Below are positions 1 to 5,483 of a stretch of 5,851 nt of DNA, one piece after another (position 1 is the stretch's first letter; each line of letters starts with the position of its first letter). The position numbers and the translations under genes are program-made. The notes beneath the pieces were generated by a model. It saw only the letters and a program-made list of their open reading frames with translations. It was not told the DNA's origin and made no database searches. The stretch comes from Acidobacteriaceae bacterium (GTDB taxonomy: Bacteria > Acidobacteriota > Terriglobia > Terriglobales > Acidobacteriaceae): positions 1-5,851 of the forward strand of contig PMCH01000290.1 of the NCBI GenBank assembly GCA_003154055.1. The letters are read 5' to 3'.

Positions 1-189
1 CAGACCGCCTGCCAGCAGTCGTGTCCTGCGAACGCGATCGTGTTCGGCAATCTCAACGATCCGAACAGTCAGGTGAACAAGTGGAAGGCGCAGGCGAGGA
101 ATTATTCCCTGCTGGGTGAATTGAACACGCGGCCGCGCACGACGTATCTGGCGGAAGTCCGCAACCCGAACCCGGAATTAAAGGCATAG
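1..189 (+). CDS. actB: ActB C-terminal end (ACIII iron-sulfur subunit), 5' truncated
   Basis: This is the last 62 codons of a gene that enters from the left edge in frame 1 and stops at TAG 187-189. The visible peptide starts with a ferredoxin-type cluster motif, TACQQSCPANAIVFG (Cys at visible residues 4 and 8, followed by Pro). This is the usual C-x3-C-P-x2-AI end of a cubane-binding segment. A tail rich in basic residues, Asn and Pro follows (RNYSLLGELNTRPRTTYLAE), as in the C-terminal FeS domain of ACIII ActB and related molybdopterin-family iron-sulfur subunits. ActB is a large periplasmic protein whose Mo-like domain carries no cofactor and whose FeS domain carries [4Fe-4S]/[3Fe-4S] clusters that relay electrons from ActC. 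Its position 17 bases before actC supports the call. A separate FeS protein of a PsrABC-like complex is the alternative, but the downstream actD-E-F set argues for ACIII. Confidence 0.9.
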   Translation, partial: QTACQQSCPANAIVFGNLNDPNSQVNKWKAQARNYSLLGELNTRPRTTYLAEVRNPNPELKA

Positions 190-206
190 CGGAGCACACG
201 TAAGGC

Positions 207-1598
207 ATGGCTACCAACACGCAAATCCCCGTGGCAGACAGGCGAGCGCCGGTTATTGAGCCGGGGCACTCTTTCTCCACTATCGGCGAGAAGATCAGCA
301 ACATCGTGCTGAAGCGCCCCATCTCGCTGGGATGGGTCTTCGGTTTTTTTGTGGTGTTCTCGCTGATGAACGTGCTGTTGCTCGCCCTCGGGTATCTATT
401 CCTCAAGGGCACCGGCATCTGGGGCATTACCATCCCGATCGGCTGGGGATTCGCGATCATCAACTTTGTGTGGTGGATCGGCATCGGCCACGCCGGAACG
501 CTGATCTCGGCGATTCTGTGTTTGCTCCGGCAGAGTTGGCGGAACTCGATCAACCGGTTTGCGGAAGCGATGACGTTGTTCGCGGTGGCTTGCGCCGGCA
601 TCTTCCCGCTGGCTCACACGGGGCGTCCGTGGCTGGCTTACTGGATGTTTCCTTATCCGAACACGATGGGGTACTGGCCGCAGTTCCGCAGCCCGCTGAT
701 CTGGGACGTCTTCGCGGTCTCGACTTACTTCACCATTTCGCTGGTGTTCTGGTTCGTCGGCCTGATTCCCGATCTCGCGACGCTGCGCGATCGCGCGGAA
801 CATCCCTTGACCCGGGGCATTTACGGCATCCTCGCCATGGGATGGCGCGGCTCGGCCCGCCACTGGCATCGCTATGAGACGGCCTACCTGCTACTCGCCG
901 GACTCGCGACGCCGCTGGTGCTCTCGGTACACACGGTCGTCAGCTTCGATTTCGCGGTGAGCATCGTTCCGGGCTGGCACACGACCATCTTCCCGCCCTA
1001 TTTCGTGGCCGGCGCGATTTACTCCGGCTTCGCCATGGTGCTGTGTCTCGCGATTCCAATCCGCGCCATTTACGGCCTCGAAGACTTCATTACCATGCGT
1101 CACCTGGAGAATTCCGGCAAAGTGATGCTGGCCACCGGATTGATCGTTGGTTACGGTTACGGGATTGAAGCTTTCATGGGCTGGTACAGCGGGAACACGT
1201 TCGACGCATTCCTGCTGTGGAATCGCCTGCACGGGCCATACTCAGCGTGGTATCTGGGACTGATCGCCTCGAACATTGTGATTCCGCAACTGCTCTGGAT
1301 GAAGAAATTCCGCACCAGCACTTTCTGGTTGTGGATGATTTCACTGGTGGTGCTGGCGGGGATGTGGCTGGAGCGGTTCATCATCATCGTGGTCAGCTTG
1401 CATCGCGACTTCCTGAATTCTTCGTGGGGCATGTATTACCCCACGAAATGGGACTTCATGACATTCTTCGGCACCATCGGCATGTTCCTGACGGCGATGT
1501 GGCTGTTCGTGCGCATCCTGCCCATGGTTTCCATCTCGGAATTGCGCACCTTGCTGCCTGAGGCCCACGTGCATGAGGCGGCGGAGGTTGAGAAATGA
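207..1598 (+). CDS. actC: ActC, NrfD/PsrC-type quinol-binding membrane subunit of ACIII
   Basis: This 463-residue integral membrane protein of the NrfD/PsrC family is the ACIII subunit thought to bind quinol next to the ActB clusters. Hydrophobic segments fall roughly at residues 41-66, 75-105, 118-136, 163-187, 224-246, 263-287, 304-325, 345-364, 373-397 and 415-438, about ten helices as expected for ActC. Family-like motifs are GIGHAGTLISAIL (92-104), HTGRPW (137-142), SPLIWDVFAVSTYF (162-175) and SVHTVVSFDFA (240-250). His137 and Asp167 are good candidates for the quinol/proton site of this family. The N-terminal 35 residues are soluble and the C-terminus is charged. ATG 207 gives a full-length protein, with GGAG at 191-194 as a rather distant ribosome site. 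The gene starts 17 bases after actB and its stop overlaps the actD start. ActC and ActF are paralogues; the position directly after actB and the motifs favour ActC. Confidence 0.95.
   Translation: MATNTQIPVADRRAPVIEPGHSFSTIGEKISNIVLKRPISLGWVFGFFVVFSLMNVLLLALGYLFLKGTGIWGITIPIGWGFAIINFVWWIGIGHAGTLISAILCLLRQSWRNSINRFAEAMTLFAVACAGIFPLAHTGRPWLAYWMFPYPNTMGYWPQFRSPLIWDVFAVSTYFTISLVFWFVGLIPDLATLRDRAEHPLTRGIYGILAMGWRGSARHWHRYETAYLLLAGLATPLVLSVHTVVSFDFAVSIVPGWHTTIFPPYFVAGAIYSGFAMVLCLAIPIRAIYGLEDFITMRHLENSGKVMLATGLIVGYGYGIEAFMGWYSGNTFDAFLLWNRLHGPYSAWYLGLIASNIVIPQLLWMKKFRTSTFWLWMISLVVLAGMWLERFIIIVVSLHRDFLNSSWGMYYPTKWDFMTFFGTIGMFLTAMWLFVRILPMVSISELRTLLPEAHVHEAAEVEK
1583..1587 (+). promoter_or_regulatory. 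Ribosome binding site for actD
   Basis: GGAGG lies inside the 3' end of actC, seven bases before the ATG at 1595. It supports re-initiation at the overlapping ATGA and fixes the actD start. Confidence 0.75.
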
Positions 1599-2131
1599 AC
1601 GACGCTTCGACGTACGGTTTGATGGCGGAATTCGATTCGGCGCAGGAACTGGTGGCGGCCGCGCACAAGACGCACTCGGCGGGCTACCAGAAAATTGACG
1701 CCTACAGCCCGTTCCCCATCGAGGGACTCGCCGACGCCATTGGATTTCACAAGAACAGCGTCGCTTTCTTGGTTCTGATCGGCGGCATCATCGGCGGGCT
1801 CTCCGGATACGCGTTGCAGTACTGGGTCTCGACCATCGCCTACCCGGTCAACATTGGGGGACGGCCGTATCACTCGTGGCCGTCATTCATTATTGTGACT
1901 TTCGAGATGACGATCCTGTTCGCCGGACTCGCGGCCGCCTTCGGCATGCTGGCCCTGAACGGACTGCCGCAGCCGTATCACCCGGTGTTCAACGTGGCCG
2001 CGTTCGCCAAGGCTTCGGACAACAAGTTTTTCCTGGTCGTGTTCTCGACCGACCCGAAATATGACGGTGCCCGCACCCGCGAGTTCCTCAAAGGCCTTGC
2101 CCCGCGCGCCGTCTCGGAGGTGCCAAGCTAA
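1595..2131 (+). CDS. actD: ActD, DUF3341-family two-helix membrane subunit of ACIII
   Basis: The 178-residue product matches the DUF3341 family, the ActD subunit of ACIII. It has a soluble N-terminal alpha/beta domain (about 1-52, opening with YGLMAEFDSAQELVAAA), a two-helix hairpin (about 55-78 and 97-120) and a C-terminal cytoplasmic-type tail with NKFFLVVFSTDP (143-154). The glycine-rich LIGGIIGGLSGYALQYW (61-77) and the loop NIGGRPYHSWPSF (86-98) are typical of the family. ActD binds no cofactor; it packs against ActC/ActF and is thought to be structural or to assist proton entry. The start codon overlaps the actC stop by four bases (ATGA, 1595-1598) and has a good GGAGG site, which indicates translational coupling. 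The length is normal for the family and nothing looks damaged. Confidence 0.94.
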   Translation: MNDASTYGLMAEFDSAQELVAAAHKTHSAGYQKIDAYSPFPIEGLADAIGFHKNSVAFLVLIGGIIGGLSGYALQYWVSTIAYPVNIGGRPYHSWPSFIIVTFEMTILFAGLAAAFGMLALNGLPQPYHPVFNVAAFAKASDNKFFLVVFSTDPKYDGARTREFLKGLAPRAVSEVPS

Positions 2132-2134
2132 TCT

Positions 2135-2800
2135 ATGAGCAGCCTTCGAAAACTTTTCCCGGCCGTGCTGGCGCTGGTCTGCGGGACTGCAGGATGCCGT
2201 ATTGACATGCATGTCCAGCCCTACAACCGCACCATGTCGAAGAGCGACTTCTTTGCCGACGGCCGCTCGGCGCGCTTGCCGGTGGAGGGCACCGTAGCTC
2301 GCGGCGATCTGCGGGAAGACGCTTATTTCTATACCGGCAAGGTGGGCGCGGGCGACGGCGACTACTTGCCCTTCGAGGTAACCGAAAAAGTTCTAACCCG
2401 TGGACGCGAGCGCTTCGACATCTTCTGCGCGCCCTGCCATGGACGCGTTGGAGATGGCAACGGTTTTATCCCGACCCGTGGCCTGCGCCGCCCGCCCTCG
2501 TATCACATCGAACGGTTGCGCAAAGTTCCGACCGGCTATTTCTTCGACGTCATGACCAATGGCTTCGGCATCATGCCGGACTACTCGTCGCAAATTCCGC
2601 CGCGGGACCGCTGGGCGATCGCGGCCTACATCCGGGCGCTTCAATTGAGCCAGGGCGCCACATCGGCCGACATTCCCGCCGGGCAGAAAGTTCCGTCGCC
2701 CGCGCCCGAGTTCCGTGACATCGGCACGGGTGCGTCGCTGCCGGAAGTAAAACCGCCCGGCAAAGAGGCGTCCGGCGAGAACAAAGAGGAGCCCAAATGA
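2135..2800 (+). CDS. actE: ActE, monohaem cytochrome c lipoprotein of ACIII
   Basis: This 221-residue exported c-type cytochrome contains a single CxxCH site, FCAPCHG, with Cys98, Cys101 and His102. The likely distal axial ligand is Met147 in GFGIMPDY, followed by the closing helix RDRWAIAAYIRALQLSQ (157-173) usual for class I cytochromes c. The N-terminus MSSLRKLFPAVLALVCGTAGC is a lipoprotein-type signal with the probable lipidated Cys21 in TAGC. The -3 residue is Thr rather than Leu, so the lipobox is weak. No other membrane helix is present. In ACIII, ActE sits on the periplasmic face and passes electrons toward the oxidase or a soluble carrier. The C-terminal 45 residues are Pro-, Lys- and Glu-rich and probably disordered. 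ATG 2135 lies three bases after actD; the nearest purine-rich site, GGAGG at 2116-2120, is 14 bases away, so translation probably depends on actD coupling. Later starts would remove the signal. Confidence 0.93.
   Translation: MSSLRKLFPAVLALVCGTAGCRIDMHVQPYNRTMSKSDFFADGRSARLPVEGTVARGDLREDAYFYTGKVGAGDGDYLPFEVTEKVLTRGRERFDIFCAPCHGRVGDGNGFIPTRGLRRPPSYHIERLRKVPTGYFFDVMTNGFGIMPDYSSQIPPRDRWAIAAYIRALQLSQGATSADIPAGQKVPSPAPEFRDIGTGASLPEVKPPGKEASGENKEEPK
2785..2791 (+). promoter_or_regulatory. Ribosome binding site for actF
   Basis: AGAGGAG ends five bases before ATG 2797, inside the last codons of actE. It favours the overlapping ATG 2797 over the second in-frame ATG at 2812. Confidence 0.75.
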
Positions 2801-4002
2801 CCACGGCGACCATGAATAAATCAGAACTGATGGCGCCGCCCGTGGCTGAGACGATCCAGACGCGCTCGATGTTCATCGGCCTGGTGGGCACGGTTGCCGC
2901 CGTCGCGGGGGCCTTTGCAACATCCCAACCCGAGAATTTCTACTCCGCCTACCTCACGGTCTTCATATTCTGGCTGGGTCTGTCGCTGGGTTGCATGGCG
3001 ATCCTGATGATGTATCACCTGGTCGGCGGAGCCTGGGGCACGGTGATCCGGCGCATCCTGGAAGCTGGGATGATGACGCTGCCGCTGATGGCGGTGCTCT
3101 TTATCCCCATCCTGCTGAACCTGCCGAAGATCTATCCGTGGGCGCGGCCCGAGGAACTGGCGAAGGATCCCAAACTGGCCGATATCGCGCACTCGTATCT
3201 CAATTTCAACGGGACAATGACGCGCGCCGCTCTCTACTTTGTTCTGTGGATCGGGATGGCCTTCCTGCTCAACCGGTGGTCCACCGCGCAGGACAGCGTC
3301 GAGGCAAAAGACAAAAGTACGCTGCGTTTCCGCGCCCTGAGCGCTCCCGGACTGGTGATCTACTCGCTCACCATTTCCTTCGCCATCATCGACTGGGTCA
3401 TGTCGCTGCAGGCGCGCTGGATTTCGACCATCTACGGGCTGATCTTCGTCGCCGGAGAAGCGCTGGTGGCGTTTTGTTTTGTGGTGGTGATTGAGCACAT
3501 TCTGGGCAAACGCAAACCGATGTCGGGGTACCTGAAGCCCACCGAAGTCCACGATCATGGCAAGTTCATGCTCGCCTTCGTCATGGTCTGGGCTTATTTC
3601 AACTTCTCGCAGTGGCTGATCATGTGGGCCGGCAACCTGCCGGAAGAAATCACCTGGTTCCTGCGGCGGATTAACAATGGATGGGGCATTGTCGCGGTCT
3701 ATCTGGCGGCCTTCCACTTCGCCATCCCGTTCCTGATGCTCCTGTCGCGCCAGTGGAAACGCCAGACCAACACACTCGTCTGGATCGCCTGCTGGCTGAT
3801 CATCATGCGACTGGTGGACATCTGGTGGCACATCGAACCCGCCTCCCACCCCAGCATTCACGTCAGTTGGATGCTGTTTGCAATCCTGGCGGGCATGGGC
3901 GGGCTGTGGATGGCCTATTTCTTCCGCAATTTGAGATCGCGCCCCTTGCTGGCGGTCTATGCGCCGCAGACGCTTCGGCTTTGGGAGTCCCCGCATGAGT
4001 GA
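2797..4002 (+). CDS. actF: ActF, NrfD-like membrane subunit of ACIII
   Basis: This 401-residue polytopic membrane protein, distantly paralogous to ActC, is the second NrfD-type subunit of ACIII. Hydrophobic segments lie near residues 25-43, 50-74, 92-109, 143-159, 184-203, 210-234, 255-277, 295-316, 324-341 and 355-376. Features typical of ActF are MMYHLVGGAWG (71-81), HSYLNF (132-137), VHDHGKF (251-257) and the conserved FSQWLIMWAGNLPEEITWF (270-288). ActF is not expected to touch the ActB clusters and lacks the HTGRPW site of ActC; its role in proton translocation or quinone binding is still debated. Its ATG overlaps the actE TGA by four bases and its own stop overlaps the next gene by eight. 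Length and helix count are normal for the family. Confidence 0.94.
   Translation: MTTATMNKSELMAPPVAETIQTRSMFIGLVGTVAAVAGAFATSQPENFYSAYLTVFIFWLGLSLGCMAILMMYHLVGGAWGTVIRRILEAGMMTLPLMAVLFIPILLNLPKIYPWARPEELAKDPKLADIAHSYLNFNGTMTRAALYFVLWIGMAFLLNRWSTAQDSVEAKDKSTLRFRALSAPGLVIYSLTISFAIIDWVMSLQARWISTIYGLIFVAGEALVAFCFVVVIEHILGKRKPMSGYLKPTEVHDHGKFMLAFVMVWAYFNFSQWLIMWAGNLPEEITWFLRRINNGWGIVAVYLAAFHFAIPFLMLLSRQWKRQTNTLVWIACWLIIMRLVDIWWHIEPASHPSIHVSWMLFAILAGMGGLWMAYFFRNLRSRPLLAVYAPQTLRLWESPHE
3983..3987 (+). promoter_or_regulatory. Ribosome binding site deciding the start at 3995
   Basis: GGGAG lies seven bases before ATG 3995. An in-frame ATG also exists at 3959, but it would add a basic 12-residue stretch lying wholly inside actF coding sequence, so 3995 is preferred. 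Confidence 0.65.
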
Positions 4003-4510
4003 TGAGACCGTGAACCACGGCCACAACGGCCACGGAGTCGAGTTCGAGCACGAAGACCTGAGCCCTCGGGGCCTGTTTGCCTTCATGATCGGACTGGCCA
4101 TTACCGGTGTTGCCGTCTATTTCATCATCACCGGGATGTACACGTACCTCGACAAGTACGAGAAGGCGCAGATGACCACGGCGAGTCCGCTGGTGAAAAC
4201 GGACGAATCCGGAAGAATCGCCTCCCGCGCGGTCACGACCGCCGACGTTGAGAAAGCGTTCAAAGATAACGGCGCGCCCATGCTGGAAGACAACGAGCGC
4301 GAACAGTTGCACAAATTCCTGCTTGACCAGGAAAAGCAGCTCAACAGTTACGGCTGGGTCGACGAAAAGGCCGGCGTGGCGCGCATTCCGATCGAGCGCG
4401 CGATGCAGTTGACGGCGCAGCGCGGATTGCCGGTACGGCCAGACGGCGGGGCAAATGCTCCGGCGGGCAAAGCGCCATCTGCTCCGAAGGGTTTGGCGGC
4501 AACGAACTAG
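3995..4510 (+). CDS. Unnamed single-helix membrane protein of the ACIII-oxidase operon
   Basis: The 171-residue product belongs to no named family that I can identify firmly. The N-terminus is short and His-rich (His8, 10, 13, 19), followed by one strong membrane helix, about residues 27-50 (GLFAFMIGLAITGVAVYFII). The rest is a hydrophilic domain. The acidic N-terminus and the Lys-rich stretch after the helix (53-58) leave topology uncertain; a periplasmic C-terminal domain would suit contact with ActE or the CuA domain, but that is inference. The best-defined block is residues 116-147: LNSYGWVDEKAGVARIPIERA followed by MQLTAQRGLPV. I recall similar GWVD/RIPI-RAM blocks in small proteins next to respiratory operons of Acidobacteriota and relatives, but cannot verify this. 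The tail (148-171) is Ala/Pro/Gly-rich and probably disordered. The gene overlaps actF by eight bases, so it is expressed with ACIII. A small accessory subunit of ACIII or of an ACIII-oxidase supercomplex is the best guess. Confidence 0.85.
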   Translation: MSDETVNHGHNGHGVEFEHEDLSPRGLFAFMIGLAITGVAVYFIITGMYTYLDKYEKAQMTTASPLVKTDESGRIASRAVTTADVEKAFKDNGAPMLEDNEREQLHKFLLDQEKQLNSYGWVDEKAGVARIPIERAMQLTAQRGLPVRPDGGANAPAGKAPSAPKGLAATN

Positions 4511-4515
4511 AAAGC

Positions 4516-4532
4516 GCCGGCGACTCACCGGC
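4516..4532 (+). repeat. Short inverted repeat just after the 171-residue gene
   Basis: GCCGG (4516-4520) can pair with CCGGC (4528-4532) around a seven-base loop, starting six bases after the stop codon. No T-run follows. The stem is short enough to be chance in GC-rich DNA; it is noted because it opens a row of three hairpins. Confidence 0.35.
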
Positions 4533-4544
4533 TGTCGTGGAAGA

Positions 4545-4562
4545 GCGGCCCTTCAGGGCCGC
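4545..4562 (+). repeat. Perfect 7-bp GC hairpin with TTCA loop, probable dispersed repeat
   Basis: GCGGCCC (4545-4551) and GGGCCGC (4556-4562) form a perfect stem around TTCA. No U-tract follows (next bases are ATACAGG), so it does not look like an intrinsic terminator. The sequence resembles short intergenic repeats of the form GCGGCCCTTCAGGGCCGC that I recall from acidobacterial genomes; that match is from memory, not a search. It could also stabilise the upstream ACIII mRNA end or cause partial attenuation before the SCO and cox genes. Confidence 0.6.
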
Positions 4563-4582
4563 ATACAGGACGGAATTGACGA

Positions 4583-4595
4583 GGGCTTTAGACCC
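4583..4595 (+). repeat. Imperfect hairpin GGGC-TTTA-G(A)CCC, second arm of the repeat
   Basis: GGGC (4583-4586) can pair with G-CCC (4591, 4593-4595), with A4592 bulged and a TTTA loop. Without that one base it would be a perfect GGGC-TTTA-GCCC stem. It sits about 20 bases after the 7-bp hairpin and directly before the ribosome site of the SCO gene, so it could be the second half of one two-hairpin repeat unit. Confidence 0.4.
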
Positions 4596-4600
4596 CGGAA

Positions 4601-4605
4601 AAGGA
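4601..4605 (+). promoter_or_regulatory. Ribosome binding site for the SCO gene (GTG start)
   Basis: AAGGA in the purine run 4597-4608 lies seven bases before GTG 4613. It supports the GTG over the first in-frame ATG at 4649, which would cut most of the signal peptide. Confidence 0.7.
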
Positions 4606-4612
4606 AAACGCT

Positions 4613-5482
4613 GTGCGCTGTAGAACAATCGCCTTCGCTACACTATTGATGCTCTCCGCCAGTCTGCTTTGGGCACAGGGGATGCGCGGTCCCATGAGTG
4701 GCGGGATTATGGCGCCGCCACCGGTCAACCAGCGTCCGCCGGGGCTGGAATTCGTCGGTATCGAGCAACATTTGAACGCGGAAATTGCCGCCGACCTGGA
4801 ATTCCGCGACGAGCTTGGCAATCCAGTAAAGCTGGGCGACTACTTCCACAAGGGACGCCCCGTCATCCTGAACCTGGGCTACTACCAGTGCCCGATGCTG
4901 TGCGGCGAAGTTCTGCAGGGCCTGGTCGGGTCGCTGAAAGCGCTGACCTTCGATCTGGGGAAAGAGTTCGAAGTTGTCACCGTCAGTTTTGACCCGCGCG
5001 AAACGCCCGACATGGCGGCCGAGAAGAAGCGCGACATCATGAAGCGTTATGGCCGCGCCGGAACCGACAAGGGCTGGCATTTTCTGACCGGCAAGGCGGA
5101 CCAGATCAATGCCCTGACCAAGGCGGTCGGCTTCCAATACCAGTTCGACACCAAGACGAATCAGTACGCCCACGCCACCGCCATCGTTTTGCTGACTCCC
5201 GACCGGCACGTTGCCGAATATTTTTACGGCGTCGAGTTTTCACCCAAGGATCTGCGGCTGGGACTGGTGCAGGCTTCGCAAAACAAGATCGGAAATGTCG
5301 CCGACCAGGTGCTGCTGTACTGCTACCACTACGATCCGAAGACCGGGAAATATGGCGCGATCGTCAGCAACATGCTGCGGCTGGCAGGGGTAGCGACCAT
5401 GCTGATTCTGGGCACGTTTGCGTTCATCATGTTCCGCGCCGATGCGCGCGGGGCTCACAAGGAACAGAGGCGAACCAGGTAA
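4613..5482 (+). CDS. SCO1/SenC-family copper chaperone with C-terminal membrane anchor
   Basis: This 289-residue thioredoxin-fold protein of the SCO/SenC family is expected to bind copper in the periplasm and help build the CuA centre of the oxidase encoded next. An N-terminal signal (about 1-22, MRCRTIAFATLLMLSASLLWAQ, likely cut after a WAQ-type site) precedes a Pro/Gly/Met-rich linker (24-44). The SCO domain runs about 48-235. The copper ligands are Cys93 and Cys97 in YYQCPMLCGEV, and the third ligand is probably His187 in QYAHATAIVLLTP. VSFDPRETP (124-132) is the usual family strand-loop. The Cys pair reads CPMLC-G rather than the common CPxxCP. After the domain come YCYHYDPKTGKYG (236-248) and a membrane helix, about 255-275, with a basic tail, so the protein is probably anchored at its C-terminus. 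The start is GTG, 102 bases after the preceding gene. coxB begins one base past the stop. Confidence 0.93.
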   Translation: MRCRTIAFATLLMLSASLLWAQGMRGPMSGGIMAPPPVNQRPPGLEFVGIEQHLNAEIAADLEFRDELGNPVKLGDYFHKGRPVILNLGYYQCPMLCGEVLQGLVGSLKALTFDLGKEFEVVTVSFDPRETPDMAAEKKRDIMKRYGRAGTDKGWHFLTGKADQINALTKAVGFQYQFDTKTNQYAHATAIVLLTPDRHVAEYFYGVEFSPKDLRLGLVQASQNKIGNVADQVLLYCYHYDPKTGKYGAIVSNMLRLAGVATMLILGTFAFIMFRADARGAHKEQRRTR

Positions 5483-5483
5483 T

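Larger units (their letters stand above)
4511..4612 (+). other. Structured intergenic gap between ACIII genes and oxidase genes
   Basis: This is the only gap of note in the window. It carries three potential hairpins (4516-4532, 4545-4562, 4583-4595) and the SCO ribosome site. A TTGACG at 4576-4581 resembles a -35 box, but no matching -10 box is found at the right distance, so I see no convincing promoter. No Rho-independent terminator with a T-run is present, so read-through from the ACIII genes is likely. Confidence 0.6.

Noticed and set aside
53..601. Minus-strand open frame of 182 codons across the actB/actC junction
   Set aside because: It lies opposite two supported genes, has low-complexity composition and shows no family features.
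332..877. Plus-strand open frame of 181 codons in another frame inside actC
   Set aside because: It is a frame shadow of actC, Arg/Asp/Pro-rich, without any motif.
2821..4101. Long open frame of 426 codons on the minus strand, opposite actF
   Set aside because: It is antisense to a well-supported membrane protein with clear family motifs. Its product is rich in His, Arg, Asp, Gln and Pro with no recognisable domain, as expected from the reverse complement of GC-rich hydrophobic codons.
4545..4562. Rho-independent terminator after the ACIII genes
   Set aside because: The stem is strong, but no T-run follows and functionally linked genes continue on the same strand.
4576..4612. TTGACG as a -35 box for a promoter of the SCO gene
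   Set aside because: No TATAAT-like -10 element occurs 16-18 bases downstream; the region there is the purine-rich ribosome site.
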